Below are positions 27,001 through 39,000 of a DNA stretch of 64,000 nucleotides, in pieces. The notes below the pieces were generated by a model. That model was not told the origin of the DNA. It did no database searches and saw only the letters and a program-made list of their open reading frames with translations. The stretch is from Acanthococcus lagerstroemiae. Lineage: Eukaryota > Arthropoda > Insecta > Hemiptera > Eriococcidae. Both the position numbers and the translations under genes were made by a program. The stretch lies in contig CM063113.1 of assembly GCA_031841125.1 (NCBI GenBank), positions 27,921,312 to 27,985,311 of the forward strand, in the 5' to 3' direction. Within the stretch, counting starts at the first letter, position 1. The number at the start of each line of letters is the position of its first letter.

Positions 27001-30000
27001 ATAACGGACAGCCATTTTGATTTCAAGAAATAAACAAACCTCGTGGTGAGAATGAGAAATCGTATACATGCTTTTCTTTCAATCAAAATGGCTGTCTATT
27101 ATACCTCCCCTTAGAGCCGCCTTAGCCTGGCTAGGGGTGTGGAGATGCAAATGCATCCCGGGCCTTTGACTTATTGCGGCCTCGTGGGCTCTTTTTGTCG
27201 CAATCCACATATTTGGAAAAATTTTCAAATTTATTGACCGGGCCCCTAACGTTTTGCATCCCAAGAATTTGATCGCCAGGCTGAGCCTGCATGCGTCTGT
27301 ATTTCTAACGAATCGAATAGCACATTTGATAACAGATTCAAAACCACTAATCTTGTTTAGTCAATGGGTCTTCATCGAGTCTGAATGAGTATTGAGGAAT
27401 ATTTAAGAATTTGAATGACTTTTAACGCGTCTTGACCGACTTTGTGTACTAACAAATCTTGACTGAGAGCCTAAAAGAGGCTCAAAAGTGTTTGAGTGAA
27501 ACTAACAGAATTTGAGAAAGTTCTAACGGAATCGAATAAGTCCTAAAAAGTTCTTGGGGGTCTCAATGACTCTGATGAATCTTAACAGATTTTGGATAAT
27601 TTTTCAAAGAGTCTGAAAGGAACCAATGCGTTTCACTGAGTTCCTAGGATGTTTGAATAAGTCTCAACGATGCCTCATACATTTTGAATGATTTTCAACA
27701 AAATTTGACAGAAGTGTAATGAGTATAATAAATTTTGAAAAGATAACTACCCCATCACAATTCAAACACTCCTCTGACCACAGAATTTCTAGGGCAGATG
27801 TCCTAATAAAACATAGAATAAAATATAATGATACCCGTAACAAGGAAGGCGGGGGGAACCAAAATAATTTCAGTAGCGAAGATAGAGGTACATAGAGAGC
27901 ATGCGGCAAAATTGCTGAGAGAGAAGGAGGAAAAGGGTACACATACAAGCAAGAGTCGTACGACAAAATCACAGATATAATACACAACAGCATGCACCAG
28001 TTTGGAGTAGTTAGAAGAAATATAATTACAGATTTAAAAGTATTAGATAAAACAAAAGAAGCCATAAGGCAGAGAAATAAACGTTGGGAAACTCTCGATG
28101 AAACTATAGAAGAAACAACTAAACTGACTGAAATAAAAAAAACTTTTTAAAAAATGGTGAAAAGCCATATTAAGAAGTATAAGACTGAGTTAATAGAAAA
28201 TATTTTTTTTAAATTCTGGCTCCTTAAAAAAAAGCTAAGAAAGAGATACACAAGGGTAAATACTTAACCATTTGTGTGGAAAATGAAAAAGGTAAGGTGG
28301 CACGTAAGAGAGAGGCAATTTTACTAGAGTCTGCACGGTGAAGACGATATAACAGGAAGAACAATCTGTTGGAGGGAAGATGCAGATGAAGTTCCAGAAC
28401 TCCTGGAAGGTGAAGTCAAACATGTTTAAAAAATTAAAAAAAGAAAAAGCCTCGGGCCCAGACAAAATAGATAATGAAAACCCTCAAGATTTTAGAGGAT
28501 TTACTGATTCCCACCCTAACAAAGTTTTTCAACCAAATGAACACAATATCCAGCCTCCCTGAAAAGGAAGGTTCCCACTACATGAGAACCAGCACGCACA
28601 TAGGGCAGGCAGATCAGTAGAGTCATCACTGCACTCGCTTGTTACGGCAACTGAGAGAGGGATGACAGCCGGAGATTATGTCCGGGCAACATTCATGGAT
28701 ATACAGGGAGCGTTTGACGCGACCTCTCAAGAATCAATAGAAACAGCCCTGAGGGGAAGGGAAGTGAAGGAAACCTTAATAAACTGGATTATATTTATGC
28801 TGAAAGGCAGGGAGATCCAGATAACCTACCAACAAGAAGAAATCCATGCAACAACCATCAGAGGCTGTCCACAGGGAGAGTACTCTCTCCCCTACTGTGG
28901 ACCCTAGTGGTAGACAGTTTGCTGGATGAGTTGAATGGTCAAAAAATATACACACAGGGCTACGCTGATGATTTGGCTGAGATGATAACCGGGAAGTTTC
29001 CGGGAACTATCGCAGAGTTACAGTAGTGGGAAGCTGGGGACTCCGATATGCGGAAGAATGGTGTGCGAAAAAGGGGTTATCGATAAACCCGGACAAAACT
29101 GAGATCACTCTTTTCACCCACGAAAGGTAGGGCAAGGAGTTGATCAAGGTGCAATACAAAGGAAGACCGTTAGCCCTCACAGGAAAGGTGAAGTACTTAG
29201 GAGCATATCTTGATGAAAAACTCTTCTGGAGGGATCACGTCTAAGATAAAATAAGAAAAGGGATTGAAGCTCTTTGGGCTTGCCGCACTTTTATCGGCAG
29301 GACCTGGGGACTCTCTCCCAAAATGATGCACTGGACATATACCGGTGCAATGCGTCCCAGAATCACATATGCGGCCATTGTGTGGCGGCCGGGTTCACCT
29401 GGCCAAAGTCAGAGAGGAACTAGACGATCTGCAAAGGCTCGTATGCGTGATGACAACGGGGGCAATGAGAACAGCGCCGACTAAGGCACTGGAAAGGCTC
29501 TTAAACTTGCCACCACCACTTCACACTGTTATAGAAGCAGCTGCAATAGTGAGGGCCTATCATCTGGGCCAACCAAACCTTCAGGTCCAAAAAGAAGCCA
29601 CAGAAGGATATGGGAGATGGCGGGGACGATAGACAAATGCTTTGGGATGCTGAAGGATAGAATTACGATGGAACACTTCTTTGACAAGCCGTACCGTGCG
29701 CTGATACCCACACGGGAGGCTTGGAGAAAGAGGTGATCAAGCATTCTTGGAAAAGAGGAGAATGTGTGGTTTGCAGATGCCTCTAAGAAGGACTAAGGTG
29801 TAGGAATCGGAATCACGAATGCAAAAAGCGCTGACAACTATTCAGCGGCACTGGGCGAGGGCGTCATTATCCTCCAAGCAGAGGTGAAGGCGATCGCGGT
29901 GGCCATTGATAGAAGCCAGCAGAAGGGCCCTGTTAATAAGCAGATCTATATCTGTACAAACAGATTCGGTTATTAAGGCACTATCGTCACACCAAACTGC

Positions 30001-33000
30001 ATCCCTGGTGGTGGCGGAATGTGTTAACAAATAATACACTCTTGCCCAGGACAACCGTGTCACCATACTATAGACACCGGGACACTATACGACATAAAAG
30101 GTAACATGATCACTGGCAAGCTAGCGAAGGAGGGCATAAAAAAGGAACTGGCAACACCTAGGCCATGTCTTCCTGTAGCATACAGCGTCATAAGATCCAA
30201 AGTTAAGGCTTGGATAAGTAAGCAGACAGAAATGCACTGGCGGTCAGCCAGTGGCATGAAAGTTAGCAAAACACTGATAGGGAACGCCCCCAGTAAGAAT
30301 GCCAAGTTCCTACCAGGGCTTGACAGGAAACATGCAAGACTCATGGTCGGACTACTAACTGGTCATGGGGTCACAAAACACAAGTATAAAATGGAGTGGT
30401 GATTAGAGATTCCTGTAGGTACTGTGGAGAAGAGGAAGAAACCTAGATCCATATCATATGTTAATGCCCAGCAATAGCCGGGACAAGACGCGAAGCACTG
30501 GGACTAGAGTATCCAGCACCCAGTGAAGTCAAAGGGATGGAACTCAGTAAAATTCTCACTTTGGCTATAAAAGTGAGGCTACTGAGCTGATCCTTAATAG
30601 CAACCTGAGGAATAATGCAATGGTCTACAAAGTCTGAGCACTGGGCGCACACAGCGCCACCTCACACAAATGAATGACTGAAATATCCAGCCTGCAGAAT
30701 ACAGATTGCACAGTCGGGGAAATCACTATGTTGCAGAAATCAGGCCCGTAAAAACATACGATTTCGCGAGAACTAACGCATAAAAATGATTTAAAACTAG
30801 ATTACAGGGTTGGTATAATCCATCGCATGAGCGGTTCTGCCCTTGTTCGTATGTAATTTCAAGCGATAAACAAAAGCCACACTCTCTGATGGCACTGTTG
30901 ACCGCTGCTTCCCAGCCTTCGCAATTAATTTAAATCCTCGAGATCTATTTTGACTCCAACTCCACACAATAATATGATCTCTCGGTCTACGTCCAGCCGA
31001 ATATTTACAGCCCTTCGTATTCCATCTCATTTTTACGTTCTTTTTCGAGTCTTTCATTCGAGTGCACCGTTTCACTTTACTCGACGAAATTAAGCACCTC
31101 TCGACATATCTAAATCCTGCCCAATCCGTCGCATTCTCATTCGGGCCCAAAAATTAATCGGCTTTCCTTTTCCCCGGGATTTTTTTGAATAGCGGCAGCG
31201 CGATATCGTTATCGCATTCGCAGCGATCGTTAATCCCTCGGTAGATTCCGGCGCAGTTGCTCGACAGCAGCTCTCGTCCACGATTTTAAAACTACCACCG
31301 TTTTATTATTCCGTATTCAGTTTTCTTTTTCATCTTTTTACTTACCGTCCGTCGCTGCGCAGGTATATGGACCAGGTGCTGTTTCCATTGTACTCTTTGG
31401 CCTCGCCGTGTTCTGGTATTCCACCCACAGTCATCTGAAAGGCGAAATCATTTATTAGGGATGACGATAATACGGATACATAATTTGATAGTAAATAACG
31501 AAAGGTGGTTTTTAATGCATTTTTTTCTTCACATTTTTTCTGTTTGTGTTCCAGATTTATGCGATTAAAACGGAGTCGTACGCTCGCGGACCGAAGAATC
31601 TGTACTTCACACTGGCGTTTACTGCATTCACCTTAATGGCAGCCACATTGATCGGTATTGCAGTCGTGCGGCGAAGGAACGCCAGGCTACCTCAGAATCA
31701 GGTTAAGAGATTGCATTGAATTGTCAAGTATCGAACGAAACACGTGAATGACGACGTGGCCTCGCAGCAGGAGTCGCAACTTCAAAGCTTCACCTAACTA
31801 CTATAATCGTACAGCTAGACTACTAGTCTCATCTGTGTCACCGCCTTCCGTCGAATAGTGGCGTATTATGCCTTTTGTTGAACATGGGTACTCGGCTCCT
31901 GTGGCGAATGTGCTAATTTATTGTATTTCGGCAATTCGTTTAGCATGCAACATCATTATGCTTCTTAATTCTGCCACACGTGGATGTAAAGCTACGATAT
32001 TCGTCACTTGACATCAAAGAGCAGAGACTGCTTTCAAAAACAGAGTGTCGCGGAAAGTGGGTAGAGACCTCATAGCTGGACGTGCGAGATAGTGTCTCTA
32101 AGTGAAATAAAAAGGGCTAAATGAATGAGAGTCTCCTCTTGCATCGAAACAAAGATAGGCGTTGACCTGATTTGACCTTTGCGAGCTGATGCCATTCCAT
32201 GATTTCAACTCACTTTAGGTGCCACAGGTTTGTAGAAAGTACAAACGGCTCTTCCGACATATTTTCTGTTTCCAATAGTACTGGCAATACGCACAAATAG
32301 AAGGACTCAGGGATGTGGGGGAAGGGCTAACCCCCACCCAATATTTTAATCATTTAATCTGTCTCGTCATGAAAAATGGAAACATGAGCTAACCATGAAC
32401 ATCGACAGAACGCGAACTGAGTACAGAAGCTTCGAAGTTTGAAGAATGGTCAATGTGTTGTGGATTTCTAATGTTTCATTAAAAACACATTCTCTTCTAA
32501 ATATTGGATTGCGCTACAAATAACATTTTCCTTATTTTAGTACATTCACGTCTCGGTTAGCCGATCTTCAATCATCCGGCTCTCTGTCTCATCCAGACAG
32601 CCAAATTTTATTTCTGATTATCCGGTCATATTCTGTATTATTCTGAGCCTAATAATTATTTATGAATCTGCATTCCGTAAATACAGAGGTAGATTCATGT
32701 GAGGTCCGCTTCAAGTAGAAGTTATGAAAATCGTTATTTTAACAAAGCCCCGGGACACGATAAAATTACGAACGAACACATTAAGCTTGGAGGAATAATA
32801 CTGGTTAAAAAACTTACCAAACTATTCAACAACATATTAAAACACCAAATAATACCAACAGAATGGAAACACTCCGATATTATCCTCCTCTTCAAAAAAG
32901 GCAACAGACATAAAATCACTAATTACAGACCAATCAGCTTAAGCCCCACTATAGCAAAAATTTTTTCGAAAGCAATTGAACTCAGAATCAGAAACATTTT

Positions 33001-36000
33001 AACATGGCAACAACCTAGAGAACAGGCCGGTTTTCGTAAATACTATTCAACAATAGATCACCTACAAGTTATCAATCAGTTAATAGAGAAATGCAACGAA
33101 TTCCAAGAAGACCTACACCTACTTTTAGTTGACTACACAAAAGCCTTTGACTCGGTTAACCATAAGTTCTTGCTTAACTCGCTAAGGAGCCAGGGGATAC
33201 CAGAATGTTTTGTAGGAATAATCAGAGACATGTACTCAAATCTTAAGCCGAGAATAATAACTGACATTAACGGCCTCTATTTTAACATCGAAAAAGGAGT
33301 ACCCATTCTTTTCAACTGCTTGTTAGAGGAAATTTTCAGAAAACTCAAGTGGGACAAAAAAGGGATTAACATCCAGGGCGAAATTCTCAGCAACCTAAGG
33401 TTCGCAGACGACGTTATTCTGATATCAAATAATAACAAAAAAGAACTTTCCGAAATGGCAAACGAACTTTTAGAATGTGGTACAAAAGCAGGCCTGGAAA
33501 TAAACATTGAAAAGACATACTACTTAACGAACAATCGCGACGACACCACAATAAAACTGGGTGGACAAGAAATCGAAAAGACTGCCGAAACGGTATACCT
33601 CGGCCAGGTGGAGAGTATGGAGGGGAAAATGGAAAAAGAGATAAAAAGAAGGATTACACAAGCTTGGAACAAATATTGGAGTTTGAAATATCTCTTTAAA
33701 GGCAATTACAACAAACTCAAAGGCAACATTGTCAACGCCAACATACTAACATCATTAACCTACGCATCGCAAACCTGGACACTACCTAATAAACTAGAAA
33801 ACCTTCTAACAGTAACCCAAAATAGTATGGAACGATCTATGCTCAATCTGAAACGTAAAGATAAAGTTACTGTAAAGACAATACACAAAAAACTACCTAA
33901 CATTACAAACATTATTACGCTACACAGACGACACAAATGGAACTGGGCGGGCCATATCGCGAGAACGAACGATAACCGATGGACACAGAAAACTACCTTT
34001 TGGGAACCCATGGGCAAAAGAAAGCAAGGAGGGCAAAGAATGCGCTGGAGAGACGATTTCGATAAATTTCTAAAAAACAAATTATACCATCGGGTAGCAT
34101 AGGAAAGAGCTGAGTGGAATAGGCTAAGGGAGGCCTTTGCCCACAGGCAGGGTATGGCGCGACAGGGGCTTGTGAAGCCCTTAAGAAGCTTATAAAAAAT
34201 AAAAATAAATAAATAAAAAATAAAATAAATAATAAAAAAAAAAATATATATATATATATGTAATCTGCGCTAATAAAGGCAATAAATATGAAAATCGTGA
34301 AGAAATGAATACATGCATCAGAACGACAAAAAAGTTCAAAAATTCCGGATTTGCCATTTTCCTGCGCACCCCATACTCCAATTAAGCCAGGGGTAATATT
34401 ATTGAAATTTTTTAGCAATGTTACGGATAACATTGCATGTACTTGAAACGGGATGTTATCCGTAACATCGCTAAAAAAATTTCAATACTACTCCTGGTAG
34501 TTCGAGGCTCTACAATACATTGATTACACTACACAACCGCCAAAAAACACAAAAAACAAGAGTAGGTACTCGATTCTAGAAGTATTTTGCACACTAAATC
34601 TAATATCGTTCTTTGTTTTTCATAAGCTCTCCCTTTCTCGTAAATTCATTCTGAATACTACCCCTTTTTTCACTCTTTTGTTTGAATTATTAAGAAATAG
34701 GGCTACACTGCATGCACTAGGAAACATAAAATCACTCACACAGGTGTGTGAACATGTGATTTGATATCAAAGATTAACGAAGCTTATCAGTAATATCAAT
34801 TTAATACACCATCAGTGTCGCCACATAAAATAAAACAACTTCTCAAAATACGTTATTTCATTTTCCAGTAAACGTAAAAAATGATTAGCTAACTGAACAT
34901 TCTCAATATCATGTTTGAATTCAGCGTTAAGAATACATTAAGAAGCGTCTATTTTCCATCAAGTGGTTTCCAGTTTGTTGTGTAGTGTTATTAGGCGAGA
35001 GTATGCCCAAGAATATCTGTTACCTTCTTTGAGAAATGGTTTCACCTATTGAGCTGCCAAGGTAGGAGAGACAATCAAGGGCTTAGCCTTTCTAAGATTT
35101 CCGAAAGTCTTCCTAAAGAATTCTACCTCAAATTCCTGCCCTTTTGGAAAAGGGGAGATAGCGGTGTTGCTGTGTGCTCGAACATCACATCAAATTTTTG
35201 TCATTTTATCTGGCGCTGAGCACCACAAAAGATTTTTCAGGTTAAACGAAAGGAATGAACTGAAAATACATTTTGCATACGTAGCTGAAACCTTAGAACT
35301 ACTTGCATCGATATTTGATTTTATTTGAAGCATTTGGTGATCGAGCATGAGGTGGTAGGGAAAGAAATGTTTTGAATTTTGATGAAGGACCTCATTAGAC
35401 TGCTGCACATTGGTAATGGAAATACAAAAATACAAACAGCGCCCAAAATTATATCGAAAAATAAAATTGAAGTTTCACTTAAGAACTAAGAAGTCTGGGA
35501 AGATTTAAGAATTGATTAGGAATCTTTCAAGCTTGATTGAATGTCATACAAATTCATCATGATTCTTCAACGAGCGTTCAAGACTCTTGTAAGCATGTTC
35601 AGATTCGTCACCATTTTCCTGTGCAGAGTTAAGACGCGAACACTTCCCAGGCGCGGATCCAGACCTGGATTTTTTTTTTTTTTTTTTGGGGGGGGAGGTG
35701 GATTCTAGAGGGTAATTTTCGGGGATTTTTTTTTTAATGAATGAAGTGCGTAGTGCTGCCTTAAAAAAATTGAATATTATTATTTTCTTGAAGTTGGGGT
35801 GCGGATTCCCCCCCCCCCTTGTATCCGCGCCTGACACTTCCAGACACGCTTAAGATAAACCAGGCCTAATTGAGTCTTCTTCAGACTTTCAACAACTTCT
35901 ACTCTTTGGAACTCTTCAAGACTTGTTTCCCACTCGCTACACCTCAAAACCATTTTAAACCTGTTCACTCTCTCAAACATACTCACAGCCGACTGGATTC

Positions 36001-39000
36001 AAGATTCAAACTGTACAGATTTCCCAAACGTGTTTCATAAGGTGGTCCAAAAAATGTTTTTTTTTTTCTTCAAAATTGTATCCCACGGGCTAAAAGTGTT
36101 CCAGTACATGTATACTACATGCATTTTCATGTTTCATTCATACATTTTTTTCGGAGCTGGGTGAATCTCTTCGTAATTTCTGCACGATGTTACTACATTC
36201 CAACACGCCAGTAGGATTATGAGTAAATTTGAATAACATTTCACCCCCTCTCTTCTGACGTAGGCCCATTCGAGGCGTTTCCGGGACAGGGGGTGCGGTG
36301 TTCTGGGCCAATTTGGCATACGTGCATCGCCATATGCCCCTCTATCATCGAAATTTGAATATTTCACGTTCTCTGTGGATCAATGTGTGTGTGTGTGTGT
36401 GTGGGAGGGAGGGGGGATGATTTAGTGCTAAAATTAACTTGGAACGGAATCATTAATCCAAAATACCTCACAATCCGTACACTGTTCGCCAATATGTGTT
36501 AACTGGAATATTTCACATTTCAGCCACCCGTGAATCAACGTGAATGGAGGTTAGGGCCAAAATAAACTGAGAAATAAAATCATTGATTGATCAACCTACA
36601 ATCAATATATGTGAAGGCGCATACAAAAAGGAACCAGTTGACCAATTTTTCGAGTTTTACTTTTCTGGCTACATTTATGTAAAAACTCCTTAGAAATCGA
36701 ATAAAACCAACCCCACACTTCTATCTTGAAAATTCAGCGAGATGTTGCAGTTTCAAAAGAGGCAGGTCAAAACTTATTATTTCGAAAAGTACAAAAAGGA
36801 AATAGCATGTTCTTATGTAAAATTGAATTGTTCGAAAACAATTTTTCCATGAATACCGGACATAATATTTTCTTCTTGCCTTTTTAAATGCGAGAGCAAG
36901 CAAATATATTTACCTGTTGTCAGGATAAATTGCCTACATACCTGCCGAAGGGGAGTCTCGCATTTCTCGTTGGGAACCTCTAATCAGGGACGTGAAAGCC
37001 CTGTATAAAGATTTTGCTTTCGGATTTAGCTTCCAGAGGAAACTCTATTCGCTTCTGATTTCACTTTTGACTTTTCACCATTCAACTTTCAGCTTTTAAC
37101 TTTTGACCTTGAAGGGAAAATCTTTCGGCTTCCGGCTTTTGGCTTTCAGCTTTTTTTTCGTCCCTGCCTACAATCTTATAATGTAGGCAACTTATCCTGC
37201 TGCAGGAATGCTTGTCTACTCTTACCGTTTAAGGGACTCGGATTCGAAGATTTTCAATGTAATCATCCTTCGGAGTTCATCAAACATTTTTTGTGACGAT
37301 TTTTCATAAAATTCTTCAAAACCATCCGATTTCTCTCCCGAATGTTTCCTATGAAATTCTTCAAAATTTACCAGAAAATTTTCTCAAAGTAATTTGATGA
37401 GATTCTTTGGAAAACATTGGAAACTTTCTCGAAAGATATCCGATAGGACTCTTCGGAAATTATCGGAATTCTTTTCACAAAAATTTCCGATGAAGTTCCT
37501 TAAAAACCATCGGAGATTTTACCCACAGGTTTTCGATGAAATTCTCCGGAGAGTATTAAACTTTTAAATTCTTTGGAAAACATTGGAAATTCTTGAAAAA
37601 GATTTTCGATAAGATTCTTCGGAAATTATCGGAATTGTTTTCCGATAATTACCGATGAAATTCCTTAAAAATCATCGGAAAATTTTTCCAAAAATTTTTG
37701 ATGAAATTCTTTAGAAAACATTGGAAATATTTTCTAAAGATTTCCGAAAAGACTGTCCGGAATGTATCGGAATTTTCTTCTGAAAATTCCGATAAAATTC
37801 CTAGAAAATTATTGGAGAATTTTCCCAAGTTTTTCGATGAAATTCTTCGGAGATCATCAAACATTTAGATTCTCAGAAAAACACTGGAAATTTTTTCCCG
37901 AAAAGAACGGGCAAGAGATTAGGGGAGCGTGTGGTAGTGTGTAGGACCTTCACGGTTGAAATGTTGGGAAGTAACAGAACGGTAATTACAAAAAAATCTC
38001 AATTTTAAACACGCTTTTCCTGTAAAATTTTACTCTTGGTCAACTGGTCCCTTTTCGTATGCACCCTCATATACTGCTTGCTAAGATGTATAAATTTGAA
38101 TATTCCACGTTCCAGCCCCCTGTGGATCAGTGTGGCTAGGGGTTACGTCCAAAACGATCCCAGAAATATAATCGCCGATCCTAAACCCTGTTTGATTATT
38201 TGAAGTACGTAATGGTCAAATTTACTAGGTTCTGCTCCCTGGAGCTTTTTAGTATAATATGGTTGTGGGCGGGGGGGGGGCTCATTAATGGATTTGATGC
38301 ATACTAAAACCACGTGACAGGCTTTTAAACGTGTTTTAATCGACTACCATGAGTCATAATAACGAACGTTCACATTTTGCCCAAAATAAAAAAAAAACAA
38401 TGACCTTAACATTTTTTTCGTAAAATTCATGATGGGTACTCAATTTATTAGTACTTTCTTATACGGAGAATCCTATGTTCAACTTCACCCCCACCGGTCA
38501 ACCCTTCAAGAATTTTCTATTTCGAGAATATTGGCATGTTTTTACCTGTATTTAAAACACTTAATGCTCCCAGAATCACAACTTTTCGATAGAAATCTTT
38601 TTTTAGAACATCGTAGAATCAGACTCTCCGAGACTTCTTTAGGACTTTATACAGTCATTTAAGACCAATTTTAAGGCTCTTCCCGACTTGATCAAATTCT
38701 AGGCTTGACTAAAACTTTTCGAGATCATTCAGATTTGTTCAAGACTCATTAGCATTCTTTAAGACTTTCAAAACGACTATACTAATTTTAGCTGTTCTTA
38801 TAACGATTCAAGCCTTTTACGAACTTGTCTGAGAACTAAAACATGTTTGGAGAAGTCTTAAAGAACTTCTGGTGAGTCTTAAACAAGATTAAAAAACGAA
38901 AATTTGAAACGAATCCTGAAGAAATTTTAAAGGTTATTGAGTGAGTCTAGAATAATTTTCAACGATTCTGAAGGAGTCTTAAAAATAGACTAAAACATAC

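Larger units (their letters stand above)
26765..31554. other. Appl intron, 4.8 kb
   Basis: The intron is occupied by a palindromic MITE (26,971-27,132), a dispersed repeat copy (27,123-27,288), a short-period array (27.35-27.74 kb), a 3-kb LINE pseudogene (27.74-30.67 kb) and a CpG-richer stretch (30.8-31.45 kb) with an antisense exon-like block. Nothing else was recognised. Confidence 0.75.

Noticed and set aside
31363..31474. Hydrophobic + strand stretch that looks like a membrane segment before the real one
   Set aside because: It ends in a stop with no donor. The conserved YFTLAF membrane exon at 31,555 follows in correct phase, so this is more likely the antisense of the minus-strand block.
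33760..34433. Minus-strand ORFs of 106 and 146 codons
   Set aside because: Antisense to the RTE-like LINE and its A-rich tail.
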